From Symsagittifera roscoffensis (Eukaryota > Xenacoelomorpha > Acoela > Convolutidae), in contig NC_087063.1 in assembly GCF_963678635.1 (NCBI RefSeq), positions 15,319,006 through 15,383,005 on the forward strand: a stretch of DNA of 64,000 nt, given 5' to 3'. Shown here in pieces: positions 1 through 12,300 of the stretch. Under the pieces are notes generated by a model, which saw only the letters and a list, made by a program, of their open reading frames with translations, did no database searches and was not told the DNA's origin. Position 1 is the first letter of the stretch. Every line of letters starts with the position of its first letter. A program made the position numbers and the translations under genes.

Positions 1-410
1 AGAATGATTGTTAATTTCTCGTGGCTAGTCTAAGTTAAGGTGATAACTTAATTAATCTTACTTAGGGGTAATGATTGCGTTCAAGGGTTGGAGAATAGTA
101 AATCAATCCACAAGGCTCAGGTATAATTAGAACACAAGTAGTTCGTTAGATACTATTTTAAACTTACTGAGTTTAAGTATTATCCTGGGTGAGGTAAGAG
201 GGGGGATCAAGTGAAGGATGAATAACCGAAGTTCTTCACTGTTTATGCTAATTCGAATGGTTAGTGTTATTGAAAAATTTCTGTTAGTCCTGGGTCGTAG
301 AAAGGGTTGGATAGTGAATCGACGTTTTAGGTCGTTAGACACTATGCTAAATGTGTGGGGGAGAACAACATTGTTCTATTTGATCCAAGGATAAGCCTTG
401 ATGATCAGGA

Positions 411-551
411 TATAATTTAATGATACAAAAATTAGTTTAGATAAAAGTGAAATGGAGATCCAAGGAAAGCCTTGATGAACAGATCATCAAGGCTTTCCTT
501 GGATCTCCATTTCACTTTTATCTAAACTAATTTTTGTATCATTAAATTATA
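411..551. repeat. Near-perfect inverted repeat (68-bp arms, 5-nt spacer)
   Basis: Positions 411-478 are the exact reverse complement of 484-551, separated by five bases, so a single strand could fold into a very long hairpin. A third, imperfect copy of the inner arm lies just outside at about 379-409. No transposase or target duplication is visible. It could be a foldback MITE, a recent snap-back duplication, or a chimeric-read artefact. The absence of any mismatch between the arms favours a very young event or an artefact. Confidence 0.9.
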
Positions 552-1608
552 ACAGGTTTAACTTTATAAGTTTAACAGGTTTAATTTAGGTTAAAGTAAA
601 AATTTAATAGGCCTTTTTAAAGTAATTTAAAGTTTAATTGACAGAAAGGTTTCGTTTTTGATGATGTTAGTGGTTTATGATTTGCTTGTTATGTTTAGGT
701 GATGAAGCTGAGATGAAAAAATGATTTATATTTTACTAACACTTTGTGTATTTACTAACTAATTTTTGTTTTTCATTTTCAATAAACATTCTTTCTAGAT
801 ATCTTTTCAATTTACTGCAGATTTAAAGAAACGATTAGAGATCTTTTTATCAATCGTTATTCAACAATCATAGGTTTAGCGCTTGTAATTATCAGTGAAG
901 AATTTTCTTCAATTATACTATGTCTGCAAATGAAAATTTAAATTCATTGCTAATAAAACTCTAAATATAAAAGTTTGTGTTGGCTTTTGCCGTACGACCA
1001 TGAACCTTATGGGTAAGTTCCGTTGTAGTCGTATATCATCTCTTGTCCGAGGTCTTCTTCCAATACCGGGGAGTTCTTGTATTGTTCGCAATGATGGCTC
1101 TGATCTATTGAGTCGTAGAGACATTTCAATTAAATTATTGTCGTGTAACATTTCTGTGAATTTTGTCTAAGTCTATTCTATTTTTAGTTAGTTCTAAACT
1201 ATTTTATTGCTTAAGGTCTTATTCGAGACTTATGGTCGCACCAGATGAGTTGTGACGGATGTCTAACTCAGAGTAATTTCAGATAAGGTACACCGCCTGC
1301 TCGTCACGCTATCTTATTTTCGGCCGGATAGATTCGTGCAACTTCTTAGTCTAATACCAATCTTAATCTTACTCTTATATCTCTTAGTCTCAATAGATCT
1401 TTGTTACTGGTTTGTTACGAGTTGGTCTCTTGGAAAAGGCAACTAAGTTGTAGGTTAAATTCAGAATGCTCTGGTGCTGAAATTTTAGCACTTACAAATA
1501 AATGGGTTGTTAGTTAGATGGAGTATGATTGGTTAGTCTTCAATATTTTGTAGGGATAAAATATCTAATTTATAACCAATAATAATATATAGTTTGGATC
1601 AGGTTCCA

Positions 1609-1646
1609 TAATCATACAGTTTCCATATATGGAAATTGTATGATTA
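1609..1646. repeat. 38-bp palindrome (TCATACA...TGTATGA)
   Basis: The 19-bp arms meet at CATATATG and carry one mismatch. The same half-site recurs at 1783-1818 and 2388-2524, so this belongs to a local palindromic repeat family. Confidence 0.85.
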
Positions 1647-1782
1647 GGATTTAAAAAAAATTTCTGAAAAAAAATCTTTGAACAATCAATTCAACTGCTG
1701 GCAAAACATTTAAGCGTTTTTGGGGCTGCTACAACTGAAAACTTTGACTTTTTTAAATTTTTGTTTTCTGAAAAGAAACACT

Positions 1783-1818
1783 AGTCATACAATTTCCATA
1801 TATGGAAATTGTATGACT
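1783..1818. repeat. 36-bp perfect palindrome of the same family
   Basis: The 18-bp arms are perfect, contain GTCATACAATTTCC and meet at CATATATG. The unit equals the palindrome at 1609-1646 with its mismatch corrected. It resembles two short terminal repeats placed head to head. Confidence 0.88.
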
Positions 1819-2387
1819 TGCATTTTTTTTGATGGCGACGACCAAAATTTTTCAAAGTATTTTTGAAATTGCCCCCAAAAATTTTTTGTGTTTTTTTTCA
1901 ATCGCAAACTGATTTTCGTAGTCAAACAAACATTTTTTGAAAAAAAAATTTTGCAAGCAAAATTTGACTTTTTGTGTGTATAAAGTAGTCCTGGATATAC
2001 TAATATTGGATTTTTTTTCCTTTTCTCTTCATTACTTTTTTCAAAAACGCTTAAAACTCCCCTTTAAAGCTGTCGTTTGTATGACATGTTTTTGTATGCC
2101 TTGATCAATGTCTGGTAAATTAAAAATTCAAAATTCAAACTTTAAAAATAATCATCTTTGAAAATTATTGCCAAAATTTAAAAGTTCATTACTTTCGTTA
2201 TATTATTTGTGTGAGACAGAAGTAACAAATATCAGGCTGTTTCCAATGCATTTTTAATGCGAGACCGCCAAACCTTTGGTTACTACGTTTGAGTAAGCAA
2301 GGTTTATGTCATTTGTGTTCGGTTACGAACACAATCAAAAAACTTTGAGAAATTAAAATGTAAAAAATCAAAATTTTTGGTTTATGG

Positions 2388-2531
2388 AAAAATGCTAGTC
2401 ATACAATTTCCATATATGAAAAAATACTAAACATAGACCTTTCATGCAATTTTCTGTACGTATGGAATTGTATGGAAAGTGTATGACTAGCATTTTTCCT
2501 TATATGGAAATTGTATGACTAGTATTTTTGG
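2388..2531. mobile_element. Small foldback element with CTAGTCATACA ends
   Basis: Positions 2388-2405 and 2480-2497 are an exact 18-bp inverted repeat containing CTAGTCATACA. A further copy of the right end, with the TATATGGAAATTG core, follows at 2498-2531. The ends match the palindromes at 1609 and 1783. There is no coding capacity and no clear target duplication. This is a MITE-like foldback repeat; its class is unknown. Confidence 0.55.
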
Positions 2532-3183
2532 TCATCCCGGGCTGCAAAAACCACTAGAAATAAATCAACTTCAAAGTTTTTTTTCCAATGCCAATTTCTG
2601 ATTTCATTTAATCTGTAACTTCTTGAATATTTTCGATGAAAATGACGGAATATTTGTGCTCCGGGCGTTTTTTTTGTTTTTCGTAAAAGCTTCAGCTTTT
2701 ATATAAGTAATTTTTGACGGATTTAATAAAAATATCAATCGAAATTTATTATTTCTCCATAGACCTCAAAAGGTAGAAGGAACATTCAGGGCTTTGCCTT
2801 GATACGAGCAGTCTTGTTAAAGTTTTTTATCTCGTTTTATTTAGATCTGAACGAAGGTTTTTTGGAACTATAAAGTGTCGCATGCTGTGAAAAGCCATTT
2901 TTATAAATGCTACGAATTGCTGCTTTCGACAAATTGTCGCCTTATGTCTCAGACAGATGTTTTGTCTACTCAACAATATGACAAATTGGATCCTACTTTG
3001 ATACAGGCAGATTTTGGCAGAAAGTTAACCCTCGCAAAGGCCTTGAATTTATTGGAACGCTTCGCACGCATCAACCGTTGAGCGCTTCGCCAATAACCGC
3101 GCTGTTTTCACCCCAACTCACTAATGCGTCTGCCCTAAATCTGCTACTGAATTGGACGAAAACTGTGTGCAAGCATTATCTAC

Positions 3184-3372
3184 CGTTTCGAAGTACATGC
3201 AGTTGATGTAGCTCCTGCCCTGTCTGAGGGTAAACTTCTTGGCTTTGAGGGCAGGCAGGAAGTTGACAGGGGAGTCCAGTATGCCGTAGAACTCGAACAG
3301 CACGTCTGTCTTCGGAGTCCTCCCCATCAGCCTGTTCATAGTCTCAATCGACACAGAAAGAACCACCAGGCA
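3184..3372 (-). CDS. SPATA22: SPATA22-like exon 5 (conserved domain)
   Basis: Acceptor CCATTTCAG opens a 63-codon exon ending ...CMYFET before donor GTAGAT. This is the most conserved stretch of the gene and the basis for the SPATA22 call. Human SPATA22 continues for about 60 more residues; no convincing continuation was found in 1-3183. Confidence 0.72.
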
Positions 3373-6300
3373 CTGAAATGGGATAATTTTTTACATCAAT
3401 TATAGGGGGGATTCGTATTTTTGTTACAAATTTTTGAACTCGAACTTTTTTCTACAATTTGGGTCAAACTTTTATTCACGTAGCTTAATTTTAGCGTAAT
3501 TTTGTAAATTACTTTTTGTTCTTAAACACATTTTGGCTCTTTTCCACTTCCCCACCTTTCAATTCCAATTTTGAAAAGTTACTTTTACGTTGTCACAATG
3601 CGATGAAACTTGACAAAGTGAACAAACTACGAATCAAGTTAACATCCCCCCCCCCCAAATAGACCAAGTTAAGATCCTCCACCCCAGCGTTCATTTTAAT
3701 TTAAATCTATTTAGCGCTGCATGTAAAATGCACTATTCTGATTGGCTGAAAGTTCGAACTCAGAACCAAGTTAACATCCTCCCCCCTAAATATATTTGGG
3801 GGGGGGGGGGATATTAACTTGTTCCCAAACTGCAATAGTGAACAGATTTGTTTTTCATACCTTGCATCGTAACGCAGCGCGTTTTACACATAATGGCAAG
3901 TAAAACAACTAATAATATGAAAGGTAGGCAGAGCCCAGATTTTGATAGAAATAACTCTCACCGGAAGCTGATTTACAGGCAGGTCTTCCCTAAAAAGCAT
4001 TGAAGATATTAACAAGGACAGATTTGGGGATTGAAATCTGACTGATTGAAATTGTTCCGAACACTAAATTCAGATTCTCTACTGAGTGATACTTTTCATA
4101 TCAGTTTTTTCGGCAAGAAAATTGCTCAAAGAAGAGTTTTTCCGTGTTTTAGGTAGTGGAAAACTAAAAAGCATGTTTCGAAAAATCCTTCAGCACTCCT
4201 ACTTTCTTTCAACTAAAAGTCTTTGTTGGATTGGTGTTCCTTTTTTGTAAAATCACTCAAAATCATATGCAGTAACTTCGATTTATCAATTTATCGATTG
4301 GAAAATATTTATAATTGAAGATAAATACCAAGTTCCACTATAGTTGATGCAGATATTAACTTACAGATTGAAAGCTTTCTTAGCTGGCTGGTTCTTGTTC
4401 ACCACTTGTTTCTTCATCTCATTTTGATACTCTTCAAAAGTGCGCACTCCATCTTCGTCCACTGGCGTGGGGCTGCTCTTTGGAACCTCAGTACTATTCG
4501 GGTCCAGACCCCGGTATCCTCCGGGAACAGGTCTCGCTTTCTGGCTGATGACTCCCGTTCTTCCATGACTTTGCCTAAACAGTCCATCAATAAGATAGTT
4601 TTTTTTGCTGGGAAATCTGAAAATTAAGTTCCACAGTCGAAACTAGAAGTCCAACATGTTTTTCGTGACCTTTACACATCTGGTGTTCTATAGTGGAGTT
4701 TGCCTTCAGAAAACGAAACGAACTTAGAAAGAAATCAAAAGTCAAAGCGCAAACAAATTTGAGCCTGAACAAACTTCCTGAAAAAAAAAAACACAAAAAA
4801 CAATCGCGACCCTTAAAAATTCCAATTTCTACGTTCATCGACTCTTAAAAATTCCATTTTACGCACTTATCATTACTTTAAGCGATTTCTTTTAAAATCA
4901 ATAAAAATATTGATATTTCACACAAGAGGTGCAACTGAGCTTCGCGCCACTTGCGATACAGAAAGTCACCAAATAAAAAAACGTTTAAAAAACGCCAAAA
5001 AACAACACCCAGAATTTCCGTATGTTTGTCCCAAATGAAACAATTTACAGCTTCAAATTGGCATTAACAAACAAACTACTGAGTGGTAACTACTGACAAA
5101 TAATGTGTAAACGCCCATAGACCGGGGAAAAAGTTCATAAAAACTAGAAATATGGGATTTTTAAAAAGCCGAAAATGTAGAAACTTATGAATTTTTTGTT
5201 CAAAAATTGGACAAGCCTTTAAGTTCAATCGCTTGGCAAATAAAAACGGTCTGATATCACAACGATTAGGTTGACAGATTAATCTAAAACAAAGACTAAT
5301 TAAACAGACAAAAAAAAAATTCATAAGTAAAATACTGCTGATTAGAGGGCACAGAAACAAAAACCTAATTTACATGTTTCTACTGGAACTTGCAAATAAA
5401 ACAAACCACTATTCAGAATAAGAGGAAAACATTAAGACAACAAAAAAGAAATCGCGAAATTGAACTGAAGTTGACAACTTTAAATAAAAGAATTCTGAAA
5501 ACTAGTTGCAAAATATGGTAAAACAATTTTTCAAGGTTTCTTGTTTTGTACGTACAATTTAAAGCCTTCCAAAGCCAAATTTTTATCCAAAAAACATCGT
5601 TCTCCAAAAGTCTATAGGTAGAAATCACTTAAACTAATATAAAAAACTAATTGACGCAAAAACGTATTGAAAATTTATCAAGAACATTGTGCATTCAAAA
5701 AGAAAAAAAAATCATAGCAATACCGCTCAAGAAAAGTCGAGCAAAACATCAAAACAAGTCTTTATTGAAAAAAAAATCGAGAAAAGTTTTGGAAAAAACT
5801 TAAAAAATTTTCAAGATGTTTTCTAACTTTTTTTCATAGAAAGTCCGAGAAGTGATTTGAAAATTTGAAATAAAAAACGAACGCAAACGTAGAAAAACTC
5901 ATTGGTTAAATAACCCGGCAGAACTACAGCCGACATTTATTGAGCTGAAAAACAGCCGAAATATTTTCAAAAAAAGTCATACAAAAACGTAGGGCTTACA
6001 TACCGGCTACAATGCAAACCCTATACAGGCAAAACAAGTACTCTGCATATTAGTAAATTTGCCATTTTAAACATCTTTCTAATTATGTGCCATTCAGTGA
6101 GCAAAATTGTTTACAGGGAAAAAAGTCTAGTACCCGGTTGCAATACCCTTGTCTATCGCAAGGGTAATAAACCTGTGATCTAAAAAGTTTGTAGTTTGTG
6201 CTTTATTGTAGAAAACCATATGTATCTCAGAAATGAGCTCAGGATCAACGCCAAATCGAGAAAAAAATTTTAAGGAAATTTTGTTAATCAGTATTGGGTG

Positions 6301-9300
6301 GCAACATTTAAATGCATTTTTGGTCGCCACAGCTCAAAAAACCGAATGAAAATATTCTCAACACCTTCAAAAAGTTTCTGTGCACGACGCCGCTGCTCGA
6401 TTCAAAAAGTGCTGCAAGTCCAGCTCTATTTACCTGGATAATGAAGGTCCAGCGCTGCTGTACTTTGGCATCAAACTGTCATTATTGCCTTTGTTCAAGT
6501 ATCCATTGTAGAAGTTTGGTTCCACTGCAGGTTGCGGCTGCTGCTGTGCTTGCGATTTGCTGCCATCATTATTGTTGCTGCTGTTGTTTTTGTTGTTGTT
6601 ATTGTTGTTATGTTGGTGACTTTCTGCAGGCGGTGGTCTTGATTGAGCACGGGGTTTTTTAATTTCCGAAGAAGCGTAACTCAATTTCCTGAAGCACAAA
6701 AAATTCGTGGAATCGTTTTCAATATTGTTTTTTGTTAGCCAAATCAACAAATACACCACTCATCAAATTTAGCTTTTTTTTACTAAATGTTTCTTGGCTG
6801 GCTAACTTCTTAAATCAATTACATGCTGGCCTTGTAAGGTCAGTATGTTCTGATCCATGAGGTTAGCGAGTGTTGAACTAGCTAACTTCTTTGAAAGTCA
6901 GCACTCGCTAACCTCATAGCGAGTCAGCACTTGCTGACCCCATAGGTTAGCGAGTCCGCTTACTCTACTAAGTTAACGAGTGCTGAAAAATTCTGGAGAA
7001 ATGCTAACTGAAAATGTAAAAATGTTAACTAATAAAATTTTGTATAAATATCGGTTCACAAATTTTTGGTGGACAAAGTCTATGATAAATTCTAATGAGC
7101 CTAAAACCTTGAAAACATTCAAATTCAAGAAAATTCTTTTGGCCAATAATTTAGAATTAACCGACGTGTGTACGATTGTTTTCAGACGATACTTAGAAGA
7201 AAGTTCGTTGGAGAGTGTTGTAACAAGTTTTTGTTCGAAACCGTATTAATGGTTGACCGAATAGATTTTATCGGATCATCACTTTTCAGTGCTTTTCTCA
7301 CGTTTTTTTTCCAGCAGCACGATTGTAGCCTGCAACAAGTGCGTTTTAATCAAATGATGTGGAAATTTGAATTGTTATAGGCTGTCTTAAGTTTCTGGGT
7401 TTTTGAACTGTAACATTTTATTTTACACTTGGTGAATTTTTGCAATTGCTTATCCTCAAATTGCATAGAAAAAGAAATCATGTTTGATTAATTTTCCGGC
7501 TCCTCGAGATAAAATTCATGGCCCATCGTTGGTGAAACACTGATTTCGTCTGACTCCCTGAAAAGGGAAATGTTGAAAACATGATCAGACATTTTTGCTG
7601 ATCAAAATAACATTCGTTGAAGTTTAAACTCCAGTCATTGGATAAATTTTTGGGAAACAATAAGTGCAGTAGTTGATTATCGGAATTTTCCCCAAAAAAA
7701 TAAGGGAAAAAATTCTCGCTTTCCTCAAAAAACTTCAGAACATTCGTGGGCTTTTCTTTCGGCGGTAAAAAATCGACCAGAAAACATTTTCAACAATTTT
7801 TTGTAGATCGACCCTCTGCCCCCCTTTGTACTATTTTGAGATATCCATTTTTGACTGGCTGACCTTAAAGTTTTTCTAAAGGCGCCTTTGGCGCCAAGCT
7901 GGCTGTTTTCCAGTTTTCCACCCCCCTCGTAAAGTTATAAAAAGAAACTGCTCAAAAATTGTTCACGCGGCATTTTGCATGTAGGAAATGTTGTAAAAAT
8001 TTGTTCACCTGTTCACGCTGACATGTTTTATTGCAGTTTCTAATGTGAAAAGTCATTTTAAATAGATTCTAATCGAATTAATTTCAGAAAAAATCAAAAG
8101 GGGGGAACTGGAAAAGAGACCCAATCTATACTAATTTTGAGGCTGAAAAAACGCGATTTTTTGGTCGAAATTTTCGAAAAAGTGCATAAAAACGCCTTTT
8201 TTGCCTGTTTTTTTTTCACAAATTTGTCTGCGGCGCAGAAAATTTTGTCAAATTAGGGTCTTTAAAGTGATTTGGGAGAACTCAGAAAATCAGTTCAAAA
8301 AATAAAAATGTTCAATAGTTTCTTTAATCGGGAATAAATTTGAAGTAAGCCTTGTGAAGTTAATGTTTTGTCATTTTAGTCATTTTATTTAGGCGCATTT
8401 AGAAAAACTTACGGGTCGGTCAGCCAAAAATGTGTATCTTAAAATAGTATCAAAGGGTGGACCATTTGGGTTGGCAGGGGGTTGAGAGGAGTGGGACCCT
8501 TTCCTCTTAAATCCGCCCTGCATGAATTTAATTAATGTTTCGATAATTGAAAGTGCGGAAAAATTTTGCCATAGGCGCCCTTAGAAAAAGTTTAGGGTCG
8601 GTCAGCCACAAATAGGTGTAGTAAAAAGTACTAAAGGGGACCCTTTGGTGGGTAATGGGTCGAACTCCTGACTAGAGATTTGATGCCTTCGAGGAAAGTG
8701 ACATCGGATTTCTTTTCCGGGGTTCTTTGACGCTTCGAGCAGTAAATCTTTATTCGATGGCTCTAACTCTGAATTTGGGCGCCAAAAACGCCGCATTGTT
8801 GTACCAGCAAACGCAGCTCTAGTCTCTGATACTGGTAATTTATTTTCTTCTAACAAAATCGATTGAGAAAGAGCTTGTGATCAACTGTTAATGCATACCA
8901 AACACTCTTGCAAGAAAACATCGCATCGTTAAGATAATTATACGGGCCACAGCAATCGGTATCTCCTCAGAAAGGACGTTTAAAAAACGGACGATGAACT
9001 TTTGAGGGTTTATTGTGAACCTAAAAGCTGCACTAGAGCAAAAAATGACAAAAGTGATGCTCAAGCCTGTTAATATAGTGATGCTAAATTGATCCACCAT
9101 TGATCTACCGGCTGGAAGTCTTGAAGCATTATTTCAACATATCACGCTGGACAAGCCGCGTCTTCTGATCTCTTAAATTGGGTCTCTTAAAGCTATAGAA
9201 GTCAAAAACAGGAAATTAAGTGTTGTAAGGTGGATTTGACTGAGTTTGGGGACCAAGTTGGAAAAAAATTGTTTCGCCAAGTGTTTTAAGTGCCGAGAGA

Positions 9301-12300
9301 TTTTAAGTACAAGTCAGAGAAAAAAGGTGGAGAGCAAAACAACCAAAGGAAGTCAAGTCAGCGTAGATAATTGAACCATCATCAAATAGTGATGCTTTCA
9401 AACCAGGGGCGGATCTAAGATTTTCTCGAGAGGGGGGGGGGGGCGGTTTTTCCAAAAAAAAATTTTGCAGGCAAAATTTTGAAAAAAATAATCCAAAAAA
9501 GGCGTTTTTAGGCACTTTTTGGAAAATTTTGACCAAAATAATCGCGTTTTTTTGGGCGCGCGCGCTCCCCCCTCAAAGTTAGTATTTTTTGGCGTCGAAG
9601 GCGCCTTTAGAAAAAATTTAGGGTCGGTCGGCCAAAAATGGATTTCTTAAAAGGTACCTTTGGGTCGGCAGGGGGTCGAATTTCTGAGAGGGGGAGCGTC
9701 CGCCCCCACCCTTAAATCCGTACCTGTTTCAAATGGTATTTTCCATTCAACCTTTGATTTTCAAACCACTTTGTCTTGTTAATTCAAACAAAACTGCCTC
9801 CCGAATTTTCGTTAGTTATCGAAAACGAATATATTTCATAACTTAAGTTCGTAATTTAGGAGTTGAGTGCAGGAGGAAAAACTACAAAAAACTACTAAAA
9901 GTGCAGGAGGAAAAACTATCGAAAACGAATATATTTCATAACTTAAGTTCGTAATTTAGGAGTTGAGTGCAGGAGGAAAAACTACAAAAAACTACAAAAA
10001 GTGCAGGAGGAAAAACTATCGAAAACGAATGTATTTCATAACTTAGGTTCGTAATTTAGGAGTTGAGTGCAGGAGGAAAAACTACAAAAAACTACAAAAA
10101 GTGCAGGAGGAAAAACTATCGAAATCGAATATATTTCATAACTTAGGTTCGTAATTTAGGAGTTGAGTGCAGGAGGAAAAACTACAAAAAACTACAAAAA
10201 GTGCAGGAGGAAAAACTATCGAAAACGAATATATTTCATAACTTAGGTTCGTAATTTAGGAGTTGAGTGCAGGAGGAAAAACTGCAAAAAACTACAAAAA
10301 GTGCAGGAGGAAAAACTATCGAAAACGAATATATTTCATAACTTAGGTTCGTAATTTAGGAGTTGAGTGCAGGAGGAAAAACTAATTTAGGAAAGACTTA
10401 GAGGTCCACCAAAAATTTAGGCTCTTTTTCCTTTTCCCCACACCAGCGAAATTTAACTAGTAAATTTTTGTTCACATTATCGGATTGTTACATTGCGGAC
10501 CAAATAGGCTATGACAAACATATTTGTTTTTCGTACTTAGCCTTGTAAAACCCCTCGTTACAGCATAAAATGGACGCATATGTGAGGTGGGGAAAAGAAA
10601 AAAGAGCCAAATTTATAGTTTGCGAAAAAAAACTCGTCCCAACTTTTGGTAGTTCCCTGCAGCATTGATTGGGTTTTTGGCCCTTTGCGAACCCCCACCT
10701 CACACGAGCATCATTTTATGGTGTAACGAGTGGTTTTAGAAGGTTAATTATGAAGACCAAAAATGATTGCTATGGCCTTATTAGTCCGTATGCCTATTTT
10801 CATAACAATCGAATAATGTGCAGAAAATATTCATTTTTAAAATTTGCAAGTGGGGGAAAAGGAAAAAAAAGCCGAGTTTTTTTAAGGACAATTTTTTGTT
10901 CACATTTTGAAATAAAAGCAATGAATAAGTTATCTAGAAAACGTTTGAGGCTACTAATTGATACTTTACGAGGAACCCTCACCCCCTAATAATTTTAGCT
11001 GTATGCTGAAATCCGTTTAAATAGACTTTTAGGAAATAAAATCAATTTTATGTACAGTCTTAAGCCTTTGACATCATTCGTAAATCATCTCTTTTCTACT
11101 CGCTACTCCCACATATGATATTCAGTTTTCAAAAACAATTTCCTATTGTCATAATGAAAGAAGTTTGGCATGGTGATCAATTTATTAGTTGAGAACATAA
11201 TTAGTTGTTCTTCAAACTTTATATTGTAACATCAAGCATTTAGCCATAACAACACAAAAACAACTATAAAAACAGGAAAATTGATATGTGGGGAGAAGAG
11301 CTTGTAAATCTATTTATTTAATTAAATGGGCGGCTCTTTTCCAGTTCCCCCTTCAAAATACCGAGTTTTATGTTTGATTTACGTGTTATTACGGCTAAAT
11401 GCGTGATGTTACGCTGTAAAGTATGAAGAACAAATCTGTTCAAAATTGTTGATTTGTTCACCACGCCAAATTTCATTGCATATTGAAAACGTTAAATAAA
11501 CGTTTCAAAACTGAATTCGAAAGGGGGAACTGGAAAAAAGCCAAATGGGCTACCGTAAAATGATTTTTACATTTTGATTCATCGGTATAAAAATTAATTA
11601 AATCAATTTCAGCCTTGAGTATGTCAGAGCGGTGCTCTCGCTAGAGAATAAGAACAAAGTAACGCTACAACAAGAACAAAAGTGTTTTTCAAAAGTGTGA
11701 AATCTCTCACACGTTTAAATATCGGTTTTGTAGAAAAAACGGTTGATTTTTTGAAACCTTTACCGAAGTTATGCCGAAATGGTGTTAAGTGATGCTGATT
11801 TTTTGTTAATTTCGAGACAGAAATTTTCCGATAAAGGTTTCGATTGTCTAAAACACTTGTCAAACCCAGTTTTGTATATCGACAGCTTGAGCAAGCACAG
11901 TGGAGGAGTGCAAGCCAAAAAGCATGATCAATTGAACCCAAAATCATAACACAGAGGCGAAGCTTCGCTTCGCGAACACGACAAAAAAGCGGCTCTTTAT
12001 AGTGCAAAAAGAAAAAGTAGAAACCAGCATCGAAGTAGTAAAAATGCGAGCACGTTTCGAATTCGAGCTACACCCTACTGCGACCTAAAGATTATCTGTC
12101 TCACGATTATAAATTTTCCAATGCTAGATCGCGATTATAGCAAAAGTGTCACCAAATAAGTGAACACTTTCCACTTTCAATGAAAACTTTTATTTGCGGG
12201 ATAGGTTGGGAAAAAAGAAGGTTCGTACTCTTACACTAGCTGCTTGCTAGTGTAATGAATCAAACTCTCACAGGGGTGGAGGCACATAATTGGAGCTCCG

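Noticed and set aside
918-1163. Possible terminal SPATA22 exon after acceptor ATTCACAG
   Set aside because: The phase does not fit (phase 0 reading hits a stop), and the residues do not match the SPATA22 C-terminus.
2875-3081. 68-codon plus-strand ORF next to SPATA22 exon 5
   Set aside because: It starts at GTG, has no recognisable domain or splice context, and I could not place it in any family. It may be chance or a decayed insert.
6312-6662. Cys-rich plus-strand ORF
   Set aside because: Shadow of the Asn-codon run in SPATA22-like exon 2; CysCys arises from AAC repeats read backwards.
9821-10385. CRISPR-like array
   Set aside because: Head-to-tail 100-bp repeats without unique spacers in an animal intron; a minisatellite.
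10669-10989. 106-codon plus-strand ORF
   Set aside because: Runs across MITE-derived sequence shared with 13400-13520, without a domain; chance.
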